DNA of 64,000 nucleotides from Drosophila persimilis (Eukaryota > Arthropoda > Insecta > Diptera > Drosophilidae). How positions within the stretch are numbered: the stretch's first letter is position 1; every line of letters starts with the position of its first letter. Location: contig NW_020825289.1 in NCBI RefSeq assembly GCF_003286085.1, positions 19,122,001-19,186,000 on the forward strand. The letters are read 5' to 3'. Below, piece after piece: positions 34,331 to 44,760 of this stretch. A program made the position numbers and the translations under genes. The notes beneath the pieces were generated by a model that saw only the letters and a program-made list of their open reading frames with translations, was not told the DNA's origin and ran no database searches.

Positions 34331-34557
34331 ATGTCTCTACAAAAACTGTTGTACTACCACCCCACTACTCTACATCTACTACTACTCCAAAAAAAAAAAA
34401 ACCACTACCTACTACTCAAATACTACTATCTGTGAGGCGGCGGCGGCCAGAAGGCATCTCTGTCTGGGGACGTCCGTCTACTGCAGCGATCGAAGCGCAA
34501 AGAAAACAAAAGTCTGTCACTTACAGTATTATCTACTATATCTACTATCTTTTTTAA
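34331..34557 (+). CDS. Candidate fingerless Lola tail, basic
   Basis: A good acceptor, TTACTAAATTTCTTTTAG (AG at 34329-34330), has a branch-like TACTAA and is phase-compatible. It opens a 75-residue tail starting DVSTKTVVLPPHYSTSTTT. A lysine run and a basic stretch, SVRRRRPEGISVWGRPSTAA, follow, ending at TAA at 34555-34557. The middle is GC-richer than its flanks (34431-34500), as coding DNA is here. There is no finger or other known domain. I have no homologue in mind, and it may be a chance open frame in UTR/intron. Confidence 0.35.
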
Positions 34558-35712
34558 TATATATTCCACGATATATATATACATATATCTTTGTTCTGTG
34601 TAAAACTCTCGCCTCGAACTGTTTTTTGTCTGGGTTCCAACTACCTAAAACACACACACACACACACACACAAACACACCCCCGGTACTGTGCGAAACGG
34701 ATCTAGAAGGAATCCTATATCCTATCCATATGAAACTGAATCTCTAGTTCTGTTTCGCACTGTATTGTACCCTGTAAGCATGCTCCCAAACATACCTCGT
34801 GTATCTGTCTATTTCTCTCTCTCTTGCTCTCACTCTCTTGCTTGGGTTCTCTCATGTGTCTGCTTTCTGTGGCGTCTCTGTTGTGTGTGTTGCGTGCCAG
34901 TGTCCTTTATGCGCTTTTTGTTCTGCCGAGCGTTTTTCCAACTTCCAATTTCTATCTTTAAAATTACACCTAGATCTACTTCTCCATTTGATAATGTATT
35001 TGTGTGTCTTTCGATGAAATATTAAACAAAAATAAATTATTTAACACTTGATGTTTTTTCTTACACAGACTTATTCTAGTACTTAAGAAGGTTCCATCTG
35101 GGTTCTTATATCATCTACATACACAACATATACATACACATATACGTATGTCTATGTCATATCTATTGCTGGGATGATCTTTTTCTAGTTTTAAGCGATC
35201 TAAATGTGTTTTATATATATGTATATGTATGCATACATTATTCCTTTTCCTTTTCGTTTTTTTTCCCCGTCTAAATAGTTTATAAATTTTCTTTTGGAAT
35301 GCTTGAGATGTTTTTAAGTCATTTTATATATATATGAATTTATATTAATTGTTTTTTGTTTTTTTTTCTGATATTTTATTTGTAGATTAGCAAACTTGAC
35401 TTGCTCAAAGAAAAAAAAAAAAAAAATTAAGAAACGCAGCAAATATCAGCCACTCAAACAGATAATACAGTCAGTCACTCACGATCATCTGTTAATAATT
35501 TAGAATATATTCAGGAATCAATAAACAACGAATCATTGTGAATCATGCGACTCAACTCACGAACTCAATCACTTCCACCCACCCACTCACTCACTTCCAC
35601 CCACTCCTCTGTGCGTGTCCCTGCTCCCCACCAACGTCCCCTCTGGCTCCCTCTCTCTCTATCTCTGTCTCTCCCACCTCTCTCTGTCATGCACACCCAT
35701 TTACATTTACAG
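34558..35712 (+). other. Intron between tails, AT-rich
   Basis: Simple TA and T-runs and a CA run near 34650-34680, with no supported gene. The acceptor region of the next tail begins with the pyrimidine-rich stretch at 35640-35710. Confidence 0.6.
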
Positions 35713-35987
35713 ATTTCGTCCTGACCTGGTACCAGCACGCCTGCGACCAGTGCGGCAAATCCTACAAGACCCGCAAGAGTCTCAGCCGCCATCGTCGATT
35801 CGAGTGCCGCTTCACGACCGAGCGGCCGATCTTCCAGTGTCCCAGCTGCAACTATGCGGCCAAGCGGAGCGACAACCTCACCAAGCACATCAAGACCCAT
35901 TTTGCCAAGATGAAGAAGGACTTCCTGCCGCTGGCCTTCCAGATGCAGGCCTCCGGCATTCAGACCAAGTGGGAGGCCACCGCATAA
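35713..35987 (+). CDS. Lola tail F: zinc-finger pair
   Basis: The acceptor CATTTACATTTACAG (AG at 35711-35712) joins in phase 1 to read DFVLTWYQHACDQCGKSYK. It is one of the shortest finger tails: 91 residues, isoform 542. Fingers start almost at once (tail residues ~11-66): C2HC (CDQCGKSYKTRKSLSRHRRFEC by spacing) and C2H2 (CPSCNYAAKRSDNLTKHIKTH). It ends with MQASGIQTKWEATA and TAA at 35985-35987. Confidence 0.94.
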
Positions 35988-36115
35988 GGGGCTATGCTAC
36001 ACGCGCCAGTCCGCCAAAACATTCCGCTTTCGTTGAGGTTTAGTTTTTACGCCATTTGCACAAGCAAATACCATTAGTATTATATCCTAAGTTTCAAGCG
36101 CGAACTAACCAGGAC

Positions 36116-36224
36116 CGACTGCAATGATCCACTGCACAGAATGGCCCTCAAGGGACAGTGCTGGGCGGGGTTTCTATTCGGGCTTTCAGTGTGTTTTGCC
36201 CAATTCCTGCAATCATTGCAGTCG
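36116..36224 (+). other. Stem-loop in the 3' UTR of tail F
   Basis: A perfect 13-base inverted repeat: CGACTGCAATGAT at 36116-36128 and ATCATTGCAGTCG at 36212-36224. TGCA on each side extends the pairing after a four-base bulge. The enclosed 80 bases contain smaller stems (CCCT/AGGG and GGGC/GCCC). The segment is GC-richer than the rest of the UTR. It could be a structured mRNA element or a protein-binding site; function unknown. Confidence 0.5.
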
Positions 36225-37093
36225 CGTTCGGATCTCATAAACATTCGTAATTTAGATTAAGTTAAGCACGGATTTTTTCAGCCATCACTAACTTATGCTT
36301 CTAACTTCAGCTTGTCTGTCTCTCATTTCCTTTAAGTTAACTTAAGTTGTTAGCCAAGTAAGCCAAAGTCCAAACAAAACCGAAACCAAAACGTGAACAA
36401 AACTAAGTCAGGGAGGGAAACACAACACTACTGAGAGTAGTCGGGGGGGTGGGGAAGGGGGGCTGGGTTCGCCAACCCAATTTGCATTCCTAAGAAAGAA
36501 CGAAACAAAAGTGAACGAAACATTTTTCGATACATAGTCCTAGTCCTTAGTAAGCGGCAATGCCAAAACAGCGAAATTTCCCAAAATTAACTGACTAACA
36601 AAACTTTGTAGATGATAGTTCGTAGACGATCTAAGTTCCTTTGCTAGCTAGGATTATGGATTACCTATAGACAAGAAGGATCTCAAACAAAAGACAAATG
36701 AATCGCAACCAACAGTACAATTGCAACTTAACTAAACAAAAACTAAACATAACTGAACAACAGCAAACACACACACAAACACAAATAGTTCAAATATATA
36801 TTTACAAAGCAGCCAAAAGCAAAATTAAAGCCCAACTCTACAGTTACATATACATGCCTACTATATACATATATACAAAGATATATATTTTGTGAACCTT
36901 TCAAAAAAAAAACAAAAAGCAAAAAAAATGTGAAACGAATTTGTGACCAAACCAGAGTATAGAAACCGAAACGATATATAGCTAGTGATGTAAGCCACTT
37001 AACCACATATATATATATATATAGATATTTATATATATTTTTATACTCGAGAGCCGTAACTAAGTATTTTTATATGAATATTTTTGTAACTCG

Positions 37094-37099
37094 AATAAA
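37094..37099 (+). terminator. Polyadenylation signal for tail F
   Basis: AATAAA about 1.1 kb after the tail F stop, at the end of an AT-rich UTR and just before DNA of different composition. Confidence 0.5.
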
Positions 37100-37241
37100 A
37101 TTGTATTGAAAAAGAAATCGTTTCAATGACTAGGGGTCTGTCGCTGCATCATTCCCCTATTCCACTCCACTCTCCTCTCTTTCCGTCTCTCTCTCTATTT
37201 ATCTCTTGTTGGCCAAGTTTACTAAACATGTTTCATTGCAG

Positions 37242-37339
37242 ACCGACCCATATCAAGCACCATCATCATGATCATCTTCAGACAAGCATCATCCCACAGC
37301 GCTCATTCAAATCAACCAACCAACCAACCAATCAAATAA
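37242..37339 (+). CDS. Candidate short fingerless Lola tail
   Basis: The acceptor TACTAAACATGTTTCATTGC-AG (AG at 37240-37241) has a near-consensus branch sequence. It is phase-compatible and gives a 32-residue tail starting DRPISSTIIMIIFRQASS and ending NQPIK before TAA (37337-37339). The stop overlaps an AATAAA at 37335-37340. No domain. It would make a BTB-linker protein of 483 residues lacking fingers. The good acceptor argues for it; the repeat-like ATC and CAAC codons argue against. Confidence 0.3.
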
Positions 37340-37741
37340 AACAAGCCAATCTGCAATGCTGCTAGCTCTGCTCACGCTTCACCATGCCACCATGCCACGC
37401 CCACGCCCACACAAAATACAAAATATTAAAATTCAAGCAAACACCCCGCAACACACACTAACTGTAAATATCACAAACTTTTTATTATTCATATTATTGT
37501 TTATACTGAAAACTTATACAAAAACTTAACTTTCTTGCAAAATATTTTTCTAAACTTAAAAAACAAAAAAAAACCAAAAGCTTTACTGAAACTCTTGTTA
37601 ATTTTTAAAAATAAATACGAATTTATCGAAATATACGAATTTCCTCTGTAGTTGTGTAAGCAGAACGCCCCAGACTCATAAGATATATCTCTCTCTCTTT
37701 CTTCTCCTTCTATATATTTGCTTAAACATCCTCCTTTAAAG

Positions 37742-37943
37742 CTCCAAGCAGCTACGCATCCAACTCGAGCCAGACCCCGCCGCCGACTGGCACTTCGGCG
37801 CACTCCCTGATCCGCGACTACTGGTACGAGCTGAAGTTCTCCGATCTGTTCAAGTTCATCAACCCGGACGGACGGTATCAGTGCCCGAGATTCAATTGCC
37901 TGAAGAGCTACAAGGACGCCAGCTCCTTGCAACGACATATCAG
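37742..37943 (+). CDS. Lola tail G, exon 1: first finger, split
   Basis: The acceptor CCTCCTTTAAAG (AG at 37740-37741) joins to give APSSYASNSSQTPPPTG. A conserved-looking aromatic stretch, RDYWYELKFSDLFKFINPDG, precedes the first finger, CPRFNCLKSYKDASSLQRH, which has C-x4-C spacing in place of the usual C-x2-C. The exon ends in phase 2 at ATC AG/GTGAGT (GT at 37944-37945), between the finger's His and its final Cys. The intron is only 72 bases. Confidence 0.9.
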
Positions 37944-38015
37944 GTGAGTGTCGGGCATACCATATGCATATGTATGTCTATATCTATCTATCTATCTATA
38001 TCAACGTTTCCCTAG

Positions 38016-38133
38016 ATATGAATGTGGTGGACAGAAAAAATTTCGCTGTCTGATGTGCGGCAAAGCATTTTCACAAAGCTCCCACCTAAAGCGGCACCTT
38101 GAGTCCGGTGTCTGTGTCAAATATTACTTATGA
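38016..38133 (+). CDS. Lola tail G, exon 2: rest of finger pair
   Basis: Completes Arg (AG/A) and reads RYECGGQKKFRCLMCGKAF, supplying the final Cys of finger 1. Then comes a second finger, CLMCGKAFSQSSHLKRHLES, which also ends in Cys (H-x5-C), so both fingers are C2HC. It ends KYYL and TGA at 38131-38133. The tail is 106 residues and the isoform 557. The acceptor is GTTTCCCTAG (AG at 38014-38015). Confidence 0.92.
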
Positions 38134-38551
38134 GATAATGTTTTCTTTAAAATCAAATAGAATAAGCGTTATCCCAATAGGCAGAGGATCAAGCGATGAT
38201 CGAATGACGTGAAAAGAACATGAACATTGAACATGAATATATATGTATAACAAGAGAAACACGCAACACAAGAAACAACAAGAACAAATTGATATATAGA
38301 ACAATTAGCTAAAGGAAAATGAATACAAAAACAAAAACAAAAAACAAAAAACCAAGAACAATTACAAATAACAACAACAAAACGAATTTATTGGATGCCA
38401 CATCATTTATAAAGAAAGGGAAAACCAACCAATCTATATATACATTATATATGATGATAATTATTGTTGAAACTGAGCATTAAATAAGCAAATGGAATAC
38501 TTAGTTAAACGAGTTGAAAAAGAAACAAAAAACCAATATTGAACAAGCTAG

Positions 38552-38589
<38 letters not shown>

Positions 38590-41500
38590 TACATATATCT
38601 GAGCATATGCACATCGTGTTTGTGTATGTATATGTGTGTGCAGTCAGTGAACATTTTATAGAATTTTAGTAAAATGGAAAAGAGAGAAATCCAAAAAAAA
38701 AAACAATATATATATATATATATATATAGAAAAGAGGAAAAAAAATGTAACTAAATTAAGGAATAGAACAACAGAGAGGCAAAAGAAAACAAAAAAACGT
38801 TAAGAACAAAAATTAAAAAGTGAACAAAACAAAAACGAAAAAAAAAAAAACATACACGCAAGGAAGCTAAGAGCAAAACAATTTTAGTCAAACTAACCAA
38901 AACTACGTAATTTTAGTTAAAATATATAAATAATATAGAAAGCAAAGAAAGGAAACCGGAAGAAAGCGAACCATAGTGAAATTAACAAATGAGAAATGAG
39001 AGATGAGAGAAAGCATAGAAGCGAGAGGAAAACTAAAGCAAAACAGAATACATATAACAAACGTACTGTGTTTATTTGTTGCCAAATATATATCTATTAT
39101 ATATATATTTCTAATATAATAATAATAATGATAATACCAATGAAACCCCTCTTGTTATGCCACACACACGACCGCAAAATGTGCAGAACGGAAGAGTGAG
39201 GATAGTCCCTGACCGGGAAAACAATAAAACAATAAGGACGAATCAAGAAAATCATAAAAACAACGTAACGAAACGTAATCCATATACGTTATGAGTATGT
39301 AATCTGTTGTTAGTTTTGTGTGGGACAGAGACAGAGACGGAGACGGAGACGGAGACAGAGATCCATCCTCCCAGTACATAGGCACACCAACACACATGCT
39401 GTGTATGTAGAGGTGAGTCATCCGTGCACTCTATATACACAGCAAAGGATATATACATATACACGTGAGTTTTATAAAGTCAGAGGTCGGGTGAAGAGGA
39501 GAGGAGATAGTATTGCAGGAAGATTTGTTACATGGTTCCAAGAACAAAAAAACAAAAAATAGAAGAAAGAGTTTATATACATATATACAAAACATATACA
39601 TATAAAACCAACACATCTACATATACATACATATATAAATATATATATATATTGTATATATATATATGTATATAGAACTATATATACTGCTATATTAGCA
39701 AAATGTTGTCTGTTGAGAAAAGGAATATAGAGGGGAAAACGAATGTTGTAATTGTTAAAACAAAAAAGAAGTCAGGCGGAAAGAAGTCTGTAACTTATAT
39801 ACTCACATCGCCAGATCTAATCAAGTGTATATGTATGCGTGTTAGTGTGCGTGTGTGTGTGTATGTGTGTGATAGAGGAGAGCGTGTTAGTGTGTGTGCC
39901 AATTGGATAGCAAGTTTTTGTACTAGAAACAAGAAATATAACATTTTGTGCCATTAGAAATTCTCCACCAAAACTGAAAAACTGCAAAAATTCAATGCTG
40001 CATAAAGCCATAGAAGAGATCGACCCATATACTCATATATAAACATATATGTATGTACAACCAGTATGATTTGTTGTATTCGCAGAGGAACGACGAGGAT
40101 TCTGTTGCAAAAGCGTAATTTAGTTTTTCTTTGTTAGCTTTTGATTTAGTGCAATTTTGTTGAAAAGTGACAACTAAATGCTATGAGAGTGCCATTATCA
40201 AACAAATTTTAATATATGTACATGTAACTAACAGATAAATTATTGAAATTATATGAGAATATATTGTATGTATAACCTAAGCGGAGGCAACTAAAATATT
40301 TTATAGTTAGGAACCAGGGGAAGGGAGTGTTATAGATCTGTTGTATATACTATATATATGTATATGTATATGTGTATATATGTATGTACATCTGTCTATA
40401 CACATAAGTATCTATAGAGCGAGGATAATATTGTTTGTTGCTTGTTGATTGTTAATCCTTGGGTTGCAGATAATAAACAAACCATACATATACATATATG
40501 ATAAACACAGCCACACACACAAATTTATGACAGTACAATAAACAGAATATATATATATGTATATACATATATATATAAGTATATTAACAGAAACAGAAAC
40601 GGCAATAGAAGCATTGAAAACTATATGAACTCGAATTAACTAGACAAATTATACGTACCATTAAGAGCGGTATATAAAACGAATGAAAATCAATTATAGA
40701 GAACTACTAACTGCAGTCATACCTGGTCGACGAATAGCTCCCATGCCACCCTGAACTGGTTGAATCGATCGTTTAGGAGGATAGCATCAGCACCGTCATG
40801 TCCGTCTGTTTGTCCCTACGAAACGCTGACCCCCTTCGCTTACGCGGACCAATTTGTGTGCTAAGTGAATCTGATTCGAAACAACCATATACCATATACA
40901 TGTGCATGTAGAAAGCTATTATATATACCTACCAATCCACCGAAAATTGTCGCGGAAGATCAAGATCATTCCTCTCCTCTAGCTGATCGGAGCGTGTCGA
41001 TCACTCGTCCCTAGATCCCTTAGTCAGTGGAGTTTTTGGAGCTTGAGTCGATCAGCGTTAGAACTTGTTCACTTCCCCCCGCAATGCATATACATATGTA
41101 TACTAATACCAAAGGCAAGTTTTTGATTGATTCAATTCAATTTGGTTACAAATTTTGCCAAAAATAATCAAACAGAAATATCGAAGTGCAATAATACGAG
41201 TATTTCAAAGGTTCGTGTCGACGGTTTGTCTTGTGCCACTATTTGCCAAAGTCAATTTCTGAAATGAATAGTCTCATAAAGAACAATTTTTAAAATCCAA
41301 AACTCAAGGCGATCAAGACAGATTGTAGGAGGGAGGGCGGGGCGGGGACCTTTGAAGCCATCGGAGATTGAGGCAATAGGGGAAAGAATCGTTTTCCAAC
41401 TAGTTGAAATTTATTTGAGAATTACTATTATCCGATTACCTGCATTATTTATGTGTTTATTTTTGTTAAACTAATTCACTAAGATTTGTTGCGAGTAGCT

Positions 41501-42838
41501 AAATTATTATTATTATTTCTGCTGTTAAAGTTATAGGCAAACGAAACGAACACACACTAGTATGGGACATGAAATGTTTCGGATAAATCTTTTGTTGAAT
41601 CGTTTTCTTTAAATTAGTTTTAACACTGTTTTACACATATACAAATATATCGTTTCACACTAATTTAACCAGAGAACTCCCTATGTTTTAACTTTTGTTA
41701 TATTGTTAATTAATATTTATCGAGTAAGAGACGGCGTTTATGAAAAACGAGCAAAACAAAAAATTAGCTTAAAACTATATAAGTTACAAAATAATGAACA
41801 AAATATACTCCAAAGAAACCAACCAAAAATATATATATATATACACACACATATATACAAGGACATATACATATACCATATATATATATATCTATATATA
41901 TATATATATATATATATTTTAGAAAAACTGAACAAGCAAAACCAAGCAGACAAGAAACGTTTTAGTAAATGTGTATTTGAAACAAAGAAATTGCCATAAC
42001 AGTCTAATGGACATATATATACACACACTATATATAGTCAAACCAAAAACAATAATGAACAGAACAGCAACCAAACAACCAAGAATAAAATGAGGAGTAA
42101 AAGGAGTAAAACGTGTAGAAGAAGGAGAATTTAATTGTACGAACGGAAGTTGTTTATTTTTTGTAGAGTAATATTTAACAAAAAACAAGTAAATTGATAA
42201 AAATGATGGTATATATATACATATATTTATTGTTAACGAAAACCACGGAAAAGGCGAAATTATGAAACAAATTTATACAACAATACAAATTAATAATACA
42301 ATGAGAAACCGAAACCGAAAAAAAAAAACAGCATACATTGATGGAGAGATGATATTGTTAGTACCTTAAAAGCCAAAACCAATTAACGATTATTAATAAT
42401 TGTAATAACAGACGATAGCATTAAACAAACAAAAGAACAAATTGATGTAACCAAAAAAACAAAAACAAAAACAGAAAATCAAACCAATTGAGATTCGGTT
42501 TTCATTTTTCAAGAAATTGTGAAACCCCATTTAATACCCCTAAAAATTGTTATTTTTGCAAAAACTGAACGAAATGGCATTGTATGTGGAATCGTTTATA
42601 TACACATTGTTCGATGAAAGTGGTAACAGAGAAACAAACAAACAAAAAAAAAAACAACAAAAAACCAAAACAAAAAAAAAAAACAAAACAACAAGAATAA
42701 TAAAGATTGATATTGAAATGTTGAAACCCCAAAAAGAAAAGAAAATAATTGTATTACTGATTGAGATCGGGGCAGCAGCCGCCTGTAAAGTGTTTCCGTG
42801 CAAATTAATCACTATCGTATCTCCTTATATAATTACAG
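38134..42838 (+). other. Long AT-rich 3' UTR/intron after tail G
   Basis: 4.7 kb without a finger exon, the longest finger-free stretch between tails apart from the first. It is dominated by TA repeats (for example 38562-38591, 41880-41921), A-runs and scattered AATAAA signals (40472-40477, 42084-42089). Pumilio-type TGTANATA words are frequent but expected in such AT-rich DNA. A GC-richer patch at 40720-41060 has no open frame. Probably a very long 3' UTR, with intron after the last poly(A) site. Confidence 0.5.
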
Positions 42839-42864
42839 ATGTGCGAGCAGCTCTCTTGGTCTAG
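42839..42864 (+). CDS. Candidate minimal Lola tail (8 residues)
   Basis: The acceptor CTCCTTATATAATTACAG (AG at 42837-42838) is phase-compatible and would add only DVRAALLV before TAG. It sits in a GC-richer patch of 130 bases that stands out from the AT-rich surroundings. Could be a chance acceptor or a tail exon without fingers. Confidence 0.2.
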
Positions 42865-43310
42865 ATCGCCACAAGAGTCAGGTCAATGGCGCCCTCCTGG
42901 GGGGTGGGGGCGCCATTGCTAACTGCAACTGTGGATCACAACCTACTGCTCTGACCATTGCCTATACATATGTATATTTTACTTTGATATCTAAATGAGT
43001 GTTTAGTGTGTGTGTCCGGAATGGTAAGATTTGATTACTTGTTTACCTGCCCCTTCGGGTTAGAGTAGTTTGCAGCCTTCTCGTAGCATTTGCCAATAGA
43101 CATTCAGTACCTTTCCGCTGCTATAACTATCTATCGCTGGCTGGCGTTGATTGAACGGTAGTGGTTATAGAACTTCGATACATATGCATACATATATCAT
43201 TTACCATCATTCCTCCCGAGTTTTGTACACCTCTCCGACTTAGTTTAAATGAGAATCTGGAACAGTAACGCATTCGCTAACCTATTGTCTCTTTCTCCCA
43301 ATTCTTGTAG

Positions 43311-43618
43311 AGAACGCCTGGACGCTGTCCGTGAAGTCGGTCACCTCGCTGAACAACCTGGCCTCCTCGTCCGGCTCGCACATCTGTCCGCGCTGCGAGA
43401 AGGCCTACACCTACAAGAAGAACCTCTCGCGGCACCTGCGCTACGAGTGCGGTCGCCCGCCCACCGAGATGTGCCGGCACTGTTCGTACGTGGCGCGCTA
43501 CAAGCATAGCCTCAATATGCACGTGAAGACACAGCACCCGGAGCACTTCAGCGATGCTCCGGCGGGACAGGCTCTGTCTCGGGGCCTGTTCGAGGGGGGT
43601 GGGCGGAAGGCTAGTTGA
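43311..43618 (+). CDS. Lola tail H: zinc-finger pair
   Basis: The acceptor CTTTCTCCCAATTCTTGTAG (AG at 43309-43310) joins as G/AG to read ENAWTLSVKSVTSLNNLAS. Fingers lie at tail residues ~24-80: C2HC (CPRCEKAYTYKKNLSRHL..C) and C2H2 (CRHCSYVARYKHSLNMH..H). It ends GGGRKAS and TGA at 43616-43618. The tail is 102 residues and the isoform 553. A consensus donor CAG/GTAAGT (GT at 43680-43681) lies 61 bases after the stop, unusual for a terminal exon. AATAAA is at 43762-43767. Confidence 0.94.
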
Positions 43619-43761
43619 AATAGGATTATAAATACATAGTTTGTGAATTGATCTCTGACTGAGCGCATGTGGCATGCAGGTAAGTTGTCTGGGAGCGAAA
43701 AGCAAAAGCGAGGGAGAAGCGAGAGGAGAGAAATGAGAGACAGCCGAAGCGCCTTAATGTT

Positions 43762-43767
43762 AATAAA
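43762..43767 (+). terminator. Polyadenylation signal for tail H
   Basis: AATAAA 143 bases after the tail H stop, followed by GT-rich DNA (AACGTGTCATT) of the kind expected downstream of a cleavage site. Confidence 0.6.
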
Positions 43768-44243
43768 AATACGATTTGTAACCAAAATTGAAACGTGTCA
43801 TTATTGAATTCTACTGTAGTCCCTAAGTTAGTTAAGCATAATTAGGGGCACGGGTTTTATCCTTTTTTTTTATATTTGGCTGTGGTATTTTGTTTGTCCT
43901 GGTTCTCATTTTATTGTGCTGTACAGCAAACACAACTCACTCAACACACACACACACTCATACACATACACATACATATTAAACTACCAATACAATATCA
44001 ACCTAGTGCTAAGACTAAAAACCAAAACCAAAACCAAACCAAACGAAAACGAAAACTCAAACACTGGAAACCGAAAATTGATTGCTTGTTTTTGCCGAAC
44101 TCAAATGAAAATAAAACGAACCTAAAGAAGAAAAGCTTTGTGACAGGATTCAAGACGTTTTTGAGCTGAGCATAACTTCCACTAAGCGGTAAAATAGTAC
44201 TCCCCAAACACTCACTAATCCAGCACCTCCCCCCATTCTGCAG

Positions 44244-44588
44244 CCTCCAAACAGGACAAGGGCGAGCAGACCGAGAGCACTCCCGACGAATTCGAGCTGG
44301 ACGATTGCCTACTGGAGAGCAACGATATTGTCATCACACAGAACAAGGACGGATTTGTCTTGCACGTTAAGAAGTTGGGCAACATCACGGCGGCCAAGTT
44401 GGGCACCGATGAGGATCAGGGATCGTCAGTACAAACAACAGCAGCGGTCACTGTCACCGGACCGGCTGGCCAGCCCACGCCCACCATCACGGAGCTCCTG
44501 AATGCGGCAGCCGCTCACTCGGATGTCAAGCCCACGCTGAGCGCATTGACCACCAGCACTCCCATTAAGCTGCCCTCATCGGAATGCG
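44244..44588 (+). CDS. Lola tail I, exon 1
   Basis: The acceptor CCCCCCATTCTGCAG (AG at 44242-44243) joins as G/CC to read ASKQDKGEQTESTPDEFEL. An acidic start (ELDDCLLESNDIVI) is followed by Thr/Ala-rich sequence; no finger. It ends in phase 1 at TGC G/GTAAGT (GT at 44589-44590), followed by a 172-base intron. If the intron is not removed, the frame stops after a few residues (GKFLI). Confidence 0.9.
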
Positions 44589-44760
44589 GTAAGTTCTTGA
44601 TTTAAACTGATATTCATTGCAATCGTATGCAGGTCCTTAGGGGCTACCAGTTTCCCTAGTCTCGTGAGGCAGTTTCTCCTGGAAATTACCTGAAATCGAA
44701 CAAATTGAAACATTGGCAATCGTACTAATGAACGATCTCCACTTCTACGTCCAATTCCAG

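Noticed and set aside
40086-40123. Acceptor with a 12-residue in-phase frame (EERRGFCCKSVI)
   Set aside because: Moderate acceptor inside a probable long 3' UTR; expected by chance in 4.7 kb.
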